This document shows, piece by piece, positions 8,037-15,944 of a stretch of 64,000 nt of DNA. Positions within the stretch are counted from its first letter, which is position 1; every line of letters begins with the position of its first letter. Source of the DNA: Micromonospora mirobrigensis (GTDB taxonomy: Bacteria; Actinomycetota; Actinomycetes; Mycobacteriales; Micromonosporaceae); contig NZ_FMCX01000013.1 in NCBI RefSeq assembly GCF_900091555.1, positions 25,442 through 89,441 of the forward strand. The letters run 5' to 3'. The notes below the pieces were generated by a model. The model did not search any database and had not been told where the DNA came from. It saw only the letters and a list, made by a program, of their open reading frames with translations. The translations under genes were made by a program, and so were the position numbers.

Positions 8037-9223
8037 TGGGACACGTGGAAGATCGCTGGTTCAAGGTGATCCGGCACCCCGGCGGCCGGAAGGAGCGGGT
8101 CAAGTCGGATCTGTTCGGCAAGGGGATGCGCTACCGGGTGCGGTACATCGGCCCGGATGGCCGGGAACGTAGCCAGTCCTTCCCGGACCGGGCCAAGCGT
8201 GACGCTGACGCCTTCCTCGTCTCCACCGAGACGGACAAGCTCCGGGGCTCGTACGTTGATCCGTCCGCCGGCCGGATCACCTTCGCCGAGTACGCGGAGA
8301 GCTGGTTGCGTACGCGCTCGTTCGACGAGTCGACGCGGGAGAGCACCGAGTTCCGGGTACGGAAGCACCTGCTGCCGTTCTTCGGCTCTCGGCAGCTGGC
8401 CTCGATCAAGCCGGGTCACATCCGAGAGTGGGACGCCGGGATGGTCGGCAAGCTGGCCCCGGCAACTCGGGCCGTCATCTTCGCGCACCTGCGGACCATC
8501 CTCGGCGCGGCCGTCGACGATGAGCGCATCGCCAGGAACCCGTGCTCGGCAGCCTCGGTCAAGCCGCCCCGGCCGGCGCAACGCCGTGTTGTTCCCTGGC
8601 GGGCCGACGAGGTTTCGGCAATCCGCGGTGGTCTCGCTGAGCGGTACCGCCCCATGGTCGATCTGGGCGCCGGCTGCGGCATGCGGCAGGGCGAGATCTT
8701 CGGCCTGGGCGTCGATGACATCGACCTCGACTCGGGCTGGGTGCACATCGTTCGGCAGGTCAAGGTGGTCCGCTCCCGGCTGGTCTTCGGCCTGCCCAAG
8801 AACGACCGGGACCGTCGCGTGCCGCTGCCCGACTCGGTAGCCCAGTCGCTCAAGGAACACACCGAGAAGTACGACCCGCTCTCGATCGCTCTGCCGTGGG
8901 AGGAGCCGTTCAGCGATGAGCGGATGACCGTGCCGCTGCTGTTCACCACCACCCGCCGGGGTGCCATCAAGCGGGCCACCTTCGACGACAAGAACTGGCG
9001 TCCGGCGGTGAGGGCGGCCGGCATCGTCCCAACCCGGGCGACCGGGATGCACGCGCTTCGCCACTTCTACGCCTCGGCATTGCTGGACGCGGGGGAGAGC
9101 ATCAAGGCCCTTGCCTCATACCTCGGCCACTCCGATCCGGGCTTCACGCTGCGGGTCTACACCCACTTGATGCCGGCCAGTGAAGAGCGGACGCGGATGA
9201 CTATCGACAGATTGTTCCGTTAG
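8036..9223 (+). CDS. int: Tyrosine recombinase (integrase)
   Basis: The 395-residue protein has the full catalytic set of the lambda-integrase family: Arg217 in GCGMRQGE, His339-x-x-Arg342 in HALRH, His365 in GHSD and the nucleophile Tyr375 in LRVYTHLM. The N-terminal part holds an AP2-like arm-binding region and a SAM-like core-binding domain (about residues 80-170). It would integrate and excise the element at an attachment site, usually the 3' end of a tRNA gene. Its ATG overlaps the xis stop (TGATG). attP normally lies right beside int, yet I see no tRNA-like sequence in the 100 bases that follow. Confidence 0.93.
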   Translation: MGHVEDRWFKVIRHPGGRKERVKSDLFGKGMRYRVRYIGPDGRERSQSFPDRAKRDADAFLVSTETDKLRGSYVDPSAGRITFAEYAESWLRTRSFDESTRESTEFRVRKHLLPFFGSRQLASIKPGHIREWDAGMVGKLAPATRAVIFAHLRTILGAAVDDERIARNPCSAASVKPPRPAQRRVVPWRADEVSAIRGGLAERYRPMVDLGAGCGMRQGEIFGLGVDDIDLDSGWVHIVRQVKVVRSRLVFGLPKNDRDRRVPLPDSVAQSLKEHTEKYDPLSIALPWEEPFSDERMTVPLLFTTTRRGAIKRATFDDKNWRPAVRAAGIVPTRATGMHALRHFYASALLDAGESIKALASYLGHSDPGFTLRVYTHLMPASEERTRMTIDRLFR

Positions 9224-9326
9224 GAGCGGCAGCCACCTTCTGTAACTCAGACTTGACCGGATTCTCGTTGTACAGCAACATGGTGTGTACATGAAGGACA
9301 GCGTCTGATGAGGATCGAGTGCGAGC

Positions 9327-10994
9327 GTGAGTGAGCTTACAAGTTATCCGATTCGAAAGCTTCTGGATCATATCTATGGTGGGCAGATTAGGGTTCCCGC
9401 ATTCCAGCGCGGTTTTGTGTGGGACGCGGACCATGTAGCTCACTTCCTGGACAGCATATATAAAGGGTATCCATTTGGTTCCCTGCTGTTCTGGCTGACG
9501 CAGGGAAGGCTTCTGTCGGAGCGTAAATTGGGGCCGTTTGATCTACCTGCCCCGCATGAGCGGTACCCGGTTACGTACGTGCTCGACGGGCAGCAAAGAG
9601 TCACATCGCTCTTTGTTACTTTTCAGACGGAGTTCGTCCAGCCTGCCGACCCTGACTGGCGGTCGATTTATTTCGACCTCGCTGCTCCCGATAATGCGCA
9701 ACAGTCCCAATTTGTTGCCCTGAAGCCTAGCGAAGTCGATCAGTCTGCTCATTTTCCACTGAACTGCCTCTTCGACTCCGTCGCGTATCGGCTTGCTTCG
9801 GCCCGCTTCACGCGCGAGCGAGAAATTCGTAAAATCGACAGGTTGCATAGCGTTTTCAAGGAAGCGCAGCTTCCAATTCAGATGATGGAAACCGAGGATC
9901 GTGCCACCGTTGCGATCGTATTCGAGCGCATTAATCGAATGGGGGTGGAGTTGACCACCCTAGAGCTTCTGTCGGCTTGGACTTGGAGCGAGGATTTCGA
10001 CCTCCGGAATAAGCTTGAGGTGTTGCAGGAGGAGTTGGAGAACTTCTCCTTCGGAGATATTGGGTCGGACCCGAACCTGGTATTGCGGTGCTGCGCGGCG
10101 ATCCTGAAGGGTGACCCCTCGGTCGAAGTACTGATCGACTTGGATGGAGCCGAAATCCGCGACAACTTCGAGCGGGTAGAAAATGGAATTAAGGGAGCCA
10201 TTGAGTTCCTGAAAAAGCAGCTCAAGGTTGCCACGATAAAGACTCTTCCCTACCCCTTGATGCTGGCGCCCCTCAGCGTGTACTTCGCAGTTCCTGGTGA
10301 GGGCCTCCGGATTACTCCGGAGAGGGAAACTAGAGTCTTGAAGCAGTGGTTCTGGCGATCATGCTTCTCGGAGCGTTATAGCGGCCAGTCAGTTCGAGCT
10401 GCCCGTATAGATGTGACGGAGATGCAGCATCTGCGAGAGGGGCGGCCAAGTGCCCTTGGAAGTTTCCAGGTCGATATCGCCGAGCACTTTTTCTTGCTCA
10501 CGGATTTTCGAATTAATAGCGCAAAGACTGCAACATTCGTTACCATGCTTGCCCAGTTTAATCCCAGGAGCTTCATATCTGGAAGTTTCGTGGACCTGGA
10601 GCGGGTACTTCAGGCATACAATAAGGCTGAATTCCATCACATTTTCCCTCGCTCTTATGTGGAGAAATTGGAGGAGCGCCCTAGATATGCTGCATTCGTG
10701 AACTCGCTTGCAAACTTTTGCTTCCTCTCAAGGGCCGACAACAACAAAATCCGGGCTAGCGCTCCGTCGCAATACCGGCGCCTAATGCCTTCAGATTCCG
10801 ATGCTTTGGCAATGATATTGGAGTCGGCTTGCGTGGACGAGCTTGTTTTCGAAGATGACCTAGAGAAATTCCTGCGAGCGCGAGTGGCCAAGCTTACTGA
10901 GAAGGCGTACCAGCTCTGCGGGGTCGATCCTGCAGTGCCGCACAGAAGGCTAAGGCAATCGGACGTGGCGGGGTTCACTGCGAGCGCTGGCTAA
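9327..10994 (+). CDS. DUF262 + DUF1524 (HNH) protein, GmrSD-like type IV restriction enzyme
   Basis: The 555-residue protein begins with a DUF262 domain: PAFQRGFVWD near residue 25 and the signature DGQQR at residues 87-91, which in ParB/sulfiredoxin-like folds binds and hydrolyses nucleotides. The C-terminal part is a DUF1524 nuclease of the His-Me finger type, with HHIFPRSY around residues 437-444 and an NSLANFCFLSRADNN stretch. GmrS and GmrD carry these halves and cleave modified phage DNA; here both are in one chain. GC content is far below the integrase gene next to it. The AUG/GUG choice near 9327 is uncertain. It sits where AICE cargo usually does. Confidence 0.8.
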   Translation: MSELTSYPIRKLLDHIYGGQIRVPAFQRGFVWDADHVAHFLDSIYKGYPFGSLLFWLTQGRLLSERKLGPFDLPAPHERYPVTYVLDGQQRVTSLFVTFQTEFVQPADPDWRSIYFDLAAPDNAQQSQFVALKPSEVDQSAHFPLNCLFDSVAYRLASARFTREREIRKIDRLHSVFKEAQLPIQMMETEDRATVAIVFERINRMGVELTTLELLSAWTWSEDFDLRNKLEVLQEELENFSFGDIGSDPNLVLRCCAAILKGDPSVEVLIDLDGAEIRDNFERVENGIKGAIEFLKKQLKVATIKTLPYPLMLAPLSVYFAVPGEGLRITPERETRVLKQWFWRSCFSERYSGQSVRAARIDVTEMQHLREGRPSALGSFQVDIAEHFFLLTDFRINSAKTATFVTMLAQFNPRSFISGSFVDLERVLQAYNKAEFHHIFPRSYVEKLEERPRYAAFVNSLANFCFLSRADNNKIRASAPSQYRRLMPSDSDALAMILESACVDELVFEDDLEKFLRARVAKLTEKAYQLCGVDPAVPHRRLRQSDVAGFTASAG

Positions 10995-11117
10995 CTCCTG
11001 ACGGCCTGGCGACGGCCTACAACGGCCTTCGCTAGGCTTCACCCCTGGTCAGCGGGGTTGTGGTGATCTTAATCCGGCGTACAGGTCGACTCGTCCGTCG
11101 CCCACCGGCTCAGCGAC

Positions 11118-11684
11118 CTATCCGACCGCGGCCCGCGAGACCCACGACGTGGGTCGGGGAAGGCCGGGAAGGTCGGTACGCCCGGTGGACCAGAGCAGCG
11201 CCTGGACCGGATCCCCGGCCGGGACGTCGGGGAAGAGTCGGGCGAGCACGGCGCCGCAGAGAGATGCGGGTGGCTGCCAGCCGATGCCGAGACCCTCGGT
11301 GATGTCGTGGGTGTGCACCAGCGTCTCGTTCACGCCCAGCGCCGCGAAGCCGCTCGGGTCCGTCGGTCCCCAGTGCCAGGCCCGTACCGAGGGGTCGGAT
11401 GCGGCCAGCGCGGTGCTGAGCAACCTTCCTGCGGCGGTGACCGTCCGCAGCAGATCGCGGGGTGACGCGTCGTCGCGTACCACCAGGTCGAACGGGAGGT
11501 AGGCGGAGTCGGGCAGGGCAGCGAGTTGCCCGGCGTACGCGAGGAGGTCGTGCGCGACGTGGGCGGCCGTCTCCCAGCAACTCCAGGCGAGCGAGCCGGC
11601 CGGGCGTCGCCAGTCCGCCGACTCGTGCGGTGCCAGTACCCGCACCATCTCGGCCACGGCTTCGTCGACGTCACGGCTGTCCAT
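11118..11684 (-). CDS. Mycothiol-dependent maleylpyruvate-isomerase-family protein
   Basis: The 188-residue product fits the DinB-like fold used by the mycothiol-dependent isomerase family of actinobacteria: an N-terminal SLAWSCWETAAHVAHDLLAY helix with the His expected to bind metal, a middle helix, and NETLVHTHDITEGLG, which carries two more His ligands. Substrate is unknown; many members act as mycothiol S-transferases. The ATG at 11684 is preferred; another at 11693 is possible. This is the first gene of normal chromosomal GC after the mobile element, so it marks the right side of the accessory region. Confidence 0.75.
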   Translation of the reverse strand: MDSRDVDEAVAEMVRVLAPHESADWRRPAGSLAWSCWETAAHVAHDLLAYAGQLAALPDSAYLPFDLVVRDDASPRDLLRTVTAAGRLLSTALAASDPSVRAWHWGPTDPSGFAALGVNETLVHTHDITEGLGIGWQPPASLCGAVLARLFPDVPAGDPVQALLWSTGRTDLPGLPRPTSWVSRAAVG

Positions 11685-11830
11685 CGGGCGCATTTCGAGA
11701 GCCTGCCAGATCCGGCCCCGCTCGGCCGTGCCGTATGGCGCCGTCCAGTTGACCGTCCGCCACCCGTGCCGATCCGGTTTGGCCAGCAGGGCGGCCGGCA
11801 AATATCCCCGTCGATCGGAGCGGGGGCGAC

Positions 11831-12112
11831 ATGGACGCTGGTGACCGGGGCAGGCCGCGGGGCGCGGGACGGGCGAAGCCGGCCGTCGCTGTGGGCGTAC
11901 TGGCCGCGATCGCGGTGGGGTTGTTCGTCTTCTTCCTCGGCCTGCCTTCCCGCAGCGGCCCCGACGGCCTCGGCGCCCACGACCTCCCCGCCGCGCTGCT
12001 GATCGGCGCGGTGATGGGCGGGGTGGCCGGCTGGTTGACGTTCCGTCGGGGCTTGCGCGGCTGGACCGACCCGGACGCGGGGCGGCCCGACCCGAAGACC
12101 CCGCGCCGCTGA
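11831..12112 (+). CDS. Small membrane protein, 93 aa
   Basis: The 93-residue product has two predicted membrane helices, one at about residues 17-37 and one at about 53-70, joined by a short SRSGPDGLGAHD loop, with basic residues at both termini. GGAGCGGGGG lies before the ATG. Both ends are probably cytoplasmic. I do not recognise a family. It stands alone between two leftward genes, so it has its own promoter. Moderate confidence that it is real, given the coherent hydrophobic pattern. Confidence 0.6.
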   Translation: MDAGDRGRPRGAGRAKPAVAVGVLAAIAVGLFVFFLGLPSRSGPDGLGAHDLPAALLIGAVMGGVAGWLTFRRGLRGWTDPDAGRPDPKTPRR

Positions 12113-12169
12113 ACCGGGACGCCAGGCCAGTGAGCCGGACCGCCCAGCCGGCCCGTCGACGGATCCGCC

Positions 12170-12583
12170 TCAGGCGTCCGCCGGCGCCCCGGCCAGCAGC
12201 GTCGCCAGCCGCCCGGCCACCGCCGGTGCCGTCAGGTGCAGCCGGGCCACGTTGATGGTGTCCGCGCCGATCACCGCGAGCAGCGCCTGTCCGTCGACGG
12301 CGTACACGCTCAGGTAGCCGTCCTCGTTGCGGACGGTGGACTGCTGGAAACCGCCCTGCCCGAGTCGCAGCCCGACCTGCCGACCCAGCCCGTACGTGGT
12401 GGCGGCGAGCGCGGCCACGTCGTTCGGGTCGGCGTCGTCGGGCAGGTTGTGCGCGACCAGCAGGCCGTCGACGCCGCCGAGGACGCAGCCCTGCACCCCG
12501 GGGATCTGCACCCGCAGCTCGGTCAGCTCGCGCCCGATCGTCGGGTACGGCAGGGACGGGTCGCCGGCCAGTGACGGCGGCAA
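12170..12583 (-). CDS. Roadblock/LC7 domain protein
   Basis: The C-terminal 120 residues are a clear Roadblock/LC7 domain: ELRVQIPGVQGCVLGGVDGLLVAHN, then a helix, then YLSVYAVDGQALLAVIGADTIN. (These are two separate stretches of the same domain.) In actinobacteria such MglB-like proteins regulate small GTPases, often in four-gene conservons; here it is alone. No good ATG or GTG with a ribosome site was found, and a TTG at 12583 is only a provisional start. The open frame continues upstream through sequence of low complexity that does not look like protein. Confidence 0.6.
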   Translation of the reverse strand: MPPSLAGDPSLPYPTIGRELTELRVQIPGVQGCVLGGVDGLLVAHNLPDDADPNDVAALAATTYGLGRQVGLRLGQGGFQQSTVRNEDGYLSVYAVDGQALLAVIGADTINVARLHLTAPAVAGRLATLLAGAPADA

Positions 12584-12876
12584 CTGGCGCGCGGGTGGTG
12601 GCTCGGCGGCCCGGCTGGCGGCGCGGCGGGGGAGGGCGGTCGCGGTGTGCTGATGGTTGCGGCGCGTGGTCGCCCGGCCAGTCGTACCGGTGGTGCGGGG
12701 CGGGGGAGCGCCGCAAGGATTCCGGTCGAGGCTTGCACGAAAGGGACGTGCGGTGCACGCGCGGGCAGCCGCATCGGGCTGTCCGGCGGATGACTGACAC
12801 CGGGAGTCCCGTGGACAGGACCGCTCCGACGGATGGTCGATCGCGCGTGGGCCTGCCAAGAAGTCCCAGGGTGCGG

Positions 12877-14143
12877 TCAGCCCGACCAGCTCACCGCCCG
12901 GCGGACCTTGTCGTACTCGGCGGCCAGCTCGGCGTCGATCCGGGTCAGGCGCTCCTCGGTGAGCACCACCAGCGGCTCGTGCCGGGGACGGCTGGCGAGC
13001 AGCCGCTGCCGGAGCCCGGTCGGCGGATGTTCGGCGAAGAGCGTCACCTCGTCCCGCACCGAGAGCTGCCGGACCAGCGGCAGACGGTCCGCGGCGGCGG
13101 CGCGGGCGTCGGCCACCGCGGAGCGCCAGCGGTCCGGCCCGTGCCCGGCCCGCGACTCCCGGCGTACGGCCAGCGCGATCGACTCCTGCGCCAGCAGCGC
13201 GTCGAGCATGCCGGTCGCCGCGTCGGTGCCGGCCACCCGCGCGGCCAGCTCGTCGGCGAGGTATTCGGCCCGCTGGCTGTCCCGCAGCGCGACGGCGACC
13301 AGCACCAGGTGCGCGGCGAGCAGCAGCCGGGCCAGCACCGCCTGCACGGCGTGGGCCAACGCCAGGCCGGCCAGCTCCAGCAGCCCGGGCCCCGGAGACG
13401 GTGCCCACCGGGCGGACCAGGTCGGCGGCGGAGCCGAGCATGGTGAGCGCCGGCTGCACCAGCGGCGCCCGACGCGGGTCCCCGTTGGCGAAGTGGCCCA
13501 GCTCGTGGCCGAGCAGCGCGATCCGCTCGCCGGCCGGCAGCGCCGCCCACAGTGGCAGCCCCAGGCAGAGCACCCGGCGCCGGCGCAGGCCCACCGTCCC
13601 GGCGTACGCGTTGAGGGTCCAGTCCACCGCGAGGACCTGCGGCGCGGGCGTGCCGGCCGCCGCGGCCACCTCGTCGACCAGGGCGAACAGCTGCGGCGCC
13701 CGGGCCCGGTCGAGCACGGTGAGGTGCTCGTCGAGCCGCCCGAAGCGGGGACGCAGCGCGTACGCCAGGGCGATCAGCACGACGCCCAGCAGCATCGACA
13801 GGTTGGGGAACGGGAAGGCGACCAGCAGCCACACCCCCGTGCCGGCCAGCGCCAGCACCCCGGCGAGCAGCAGCGCCGAGACGGCCATGGTGACCGTCCG
13901 CGCCGCGTGGGAACCGGAGTCGTCCAGCGGGCGCCCGGCCAGCCGCTCGAACTGTCCCGTCGCCGTGCGGTACGCCAGCCGGTGTGCCCACCGGTCGAGC
14001 CGGCGCCAGGCGAACTCGCGCTCCCGCCGGTCCGGGTCGTACGCGTCCAGGTTCCACTCGCAGCCGGGGCACCAGGGCGTGGCCTCGCGGAGCGCGGCGG
14101 TGCCCGTCCCGCAGCTCGGGCAGGTGGCCGCCGTCGCCGTCAC
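12877..14143 (-). pseudogene. M48-family zinc metalloprotease, one frameshift
   Basis: Read leftwards, the first frame gives two zinc-ribbon pairs (CPSC, CPGC), two membrane segments near residues 75-120 and the M48 active site HELGHFANGD. After LVRPVGTVSG the reading is lost, while a second frame carries on with an expected helix ending in SQRAEYLADELAAR, where the Glu of the third zinc ligand would be, and runs to the end. Removing one C from the CCCC run at 13390-13393 restores a single frame of about 421 residues. It may be a real inactivation or a sequencing error in a homopolymer. The GTG at 14143 overlaps the upstream stop (GTGA). Confidence 0.8.
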
Positions 14144-14583
14144 GCCGGGCACGGCAGCCGCTCGATCGCCGCCGGAACCGCCCGGGGCTGCACCACCTGG
14201 GCGAAGCAGCCGTCGGCGTTGGCCCGCTGCCAGCCGAACAGCGACGCGGCGGTCTTCGCCACCCGTACCCGGAAGACCAGCCGGACCGCGCGGACCGGCT
14301 GGTCCTGCACCTCCAGCACCTCGACGCCGGTGACCTGGGCGGCCGTCGACCGCAGCCGGTCCCGTGGCGCGGTCGGAGTGGCCAGCAGCTCCGCGCGGGT
14401 GCGCTGCGCGGTCGCCGTCACCTCCCGGTCGGCGCGCCGCTCCAGCCGCTGCTGCGTTCGGTCCCGCAACAGCGGAACGCCCGCCACCGTCCCCGCCACG
14501 GCCGTGGCCGTCACCGCCGCGGCGGCCACCCGGCCCGGCCGCGTCCTTCGTCCCCCGCGTCGCACCCCGGAATTGTGCGGCAC
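14140..14583 (-). CDS. Membrane-anchored hypothetical protein, 147 aa
   Basis: A basic N-terminus (RRGGRRTRPGR) is followed by one alanine/valine-rich membrane segment at about residues 18-36, then a soluble domain of about 105 residues probably facing outside. No named domain is recognised. The stop overlaps the start of the M48 peptidase gene by four bases, so the pair is translated together, and the product may work with, or anchor near, that membrane protease. With the peptidase frame broken, this partner could be without function. Confidence 0.6.
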   Translation of the reverse strand: MPHNSGVRRGGRRTRPGRVAAAAVTATAVAGTVAGVPLLRDRTQQRLERRADREVTATAQRTRAELLATPTAPRDRLRSTAAQVTGVEVLEVQDQPVRAVRLVFRVRVAKTAASLFGWQRANADGCFAQVVQPRAVPAAIERLPCPA

Positions 14584-14773
14584 CTGACCCTCAGCCGTCT
14601 GCCCCGTGCCCGCCCGGGCCGCTCCGGTCGGCCCTATCGCCCCAGCTCAGCACGGTCGTGGTCGGTTCCGCCGTTTCGACCCGCGAACATCCGATGATCT
14701 CTACTGTGGAGGTCATCGGCGACTTTCCCCGGTTCCGGTGGCGGCTGGGCTGATCGCGGTGCACAGTGATCAC

Positions 14774-14977
14774 ATGAGCGACGACGGACGTGGTGGGCAG
14801 TACTTCTGGTGCACTCGACACCACCGGGTCGAGACGGATGCCGACGTGTGCCCCGCGAAGCACGTACTCGGCCCGTACGCCTCGGCGGCCGACGCGGAGA
14901 ACGCCCTGCAGCAGGTGCAGCAGCGTAACGAAGCGTGGGAGGCCGAGGACGCCCGTTGGGCCGGGGAGAGCAGCTAG
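14774..14977 (+). CDS. Conserved actinobacterial protein, 67 aa
   Basis: The product has the pattern YFWCTRHHRVETDADVCPAK, then LGPYASAADAENALQQV and a Trp/Glu-rich tail EAWEAEDARWAGE. The Cys and His residues could form a small metal site, and the C-terminal half resembles a SPOR-like strand-helix unit. Closely similar short proteins are widespread in actinobacteria without known function. The ATG at 14774 is the natural start; the frame stays open upstream but reads as low-quality sequence. Confidence 0.65.
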   Translation: MSDDGRGGQYFWCTRHHRVETDADVCPAKHVLGPYASAADAENALQQVQQRNEAWEAEDARWAGESS

Positions 14978-15058
14978 ACGGCGCGGGACGGCCGCGTCGA
15001 GGAACTCCGTGCTCCGCGAGGAGACACGCGAGCGCAGGTCCCCAAGGAGGGAATCGAC

Positions 15059-15856
15059 ATGGCCGAAGCACGTAAGGCCACCACCCGCCCGGCCGCCAAG
15101 CGCACCACCGCGGCGGGTTCCGCCGCGACGTCCACCCGGACGACGTCGGCCGACAAGGCGTCCCCGAACGCCTCCGGCGCCGGCTCGGGCCGCGTCCCGG
15201 CGAAGAAGGCCGTGGCGAAGAAGGCGGCGGCCAAGAAGACCGTCGCCCGCAAGGCCTCCACCGCCAAGAAGACGGCGCCGGCCACCAGGACCACCGCCAA
15301 GACGGCGCCCGCCACCCGGAAGTCGACCACGGCGGCGAAGAAGACCACCGCCACGAAGGCGGCGCCGGCCCGGAAGAGCACCGCGGCGAAGAAGACCTCG
15401 GCGGCGAAGAAGACCTCGGCGGCGAAGAAGACCACCGCGGCGAAGAAGGCCCCCGCCGCGGCGAAGGCCACCACCGCGGCGAAGGCCGCCGCTGCGAAGA
15501 AGACCACCGCGGCCAGGAAGGCCGCCGCCGCGAAGAAGACCACCGCCACCGTGAAGCGGACCGGCGCGGCGGTGAAGAAGACCACCACCGCCCGGAAGAC
15601 GACCACCACCCGGCCGACCGGCGGCGCCCGCAAGGCGGCGGCGAAGAAGGCGCCGGCGAAGAAGGCCACCGCTTCCTCCTCGACCACCGCCCGCAAGGCC
15701 GCGGCGAAGAAGGCGCCGGCCGGGACGACCGCCGCCAAGAAGGTCACCGCCCGAAAGGCCCCCGCCCGGGCCGGCGCGGCCCGGGCGACCGCCGCCCGAT
15801 CGACTCCGGCCCGCTCGACCGCCGCCCGCGCCTCGGCCCGCAAGTCGGCCCGCTGA
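15059..15856 (+). CDS. Histone H1-like lysine/alanine-rich nucleoid protein
   Basis: The 265-residue protein is almost entirely made of Ala, Lys, Thr and Arg in irregular repeats of the AAKKTTAAKK type, as in eukaryotic H1 tails and the tails of actinobacterial HupS/Hlp proteins. No globular HU domain is present, so it is the tail type alone. It should bind DNA without sequence preference and compact the nucleoid. AAGGAGG lies eight bases before the ATG, a strong ribosome site. The DNA itself is repetitive because of the codons, which invites length variation by recombination. Confidence 0.8.
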   Translation: MAEARKATTRPAAKRTTAAGSAATSTRTTSADKASPNASGAGSGRVPAKKAVAKKAAAKKTVARKASTAKKTAPATRTTAKTAPATRKSTTAAKKTTATKAAPARKSTAAKKTSAAKKTSAAKKTTAAKKAPAAAKATTAAKAAAAKKTTAARKAAAAKKTTATVKRTGAAVKKTTTARKTTTTRPTGGARKAAAKKAPAKKATASSSTTARKAAAKKAPAGTTAAKKVTARKAPARAGAARATAARSTPARSTAARASARKSAR

Positions 15857-15944
15857 GGGTTCCCACGGGTACGTCCGCCGGCGCGCGGGCGAACCATCCG
15901 TCCGCCGGAAGGCGGTACGCCGGTTCCGCTGCCAAGATTGACCC

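Larger units (their letters stand above)
2739..9223 (+). mobile_element. Integrative and conjugative element of the pSAM2/AICE type (core)
   Basis: The order activator, FtsK/TraB-type translocase, small spread-type membrane protein, RepSA-type initiator, excisionase, integrase is the standard AICE backbone. These elements excise, replicate by rolling circle and move as double-stranded DNA pumped by the Tra protein. All genes point the same way and most overlap by 1 to 4 bases. The true ends are unknown: I found no tRNA gene or att-like direct repeat around 9224-9326 or 10995-11117. Low-GC genes on both sides may be inside the element, so it could span from before base 1 to about 11,000. Confidence 0.85.

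Noticed and set aside
9264..9294. Two TGTACA palindromes after the integrase as an attachment site
   Set aside because: Six-base palindromes are too short and no matching copy at another boundary was found.
12584..12876. Possible gene or long N-terminal extension of the Roadblock protein
   Set aside because: The open frame reads as Arg/Pro/Ala-rich low-complexity sequence with no ribosome site; I see no gene in these 293 bases.
15180..15780. Tandem DNA repeats that could suggest a CRISPR or minisatellite
   Set aside because: The repeats are codon-level (Ala-Ala-Lys-Lys units) inside the histone-like gene, with no equal-length spacers.
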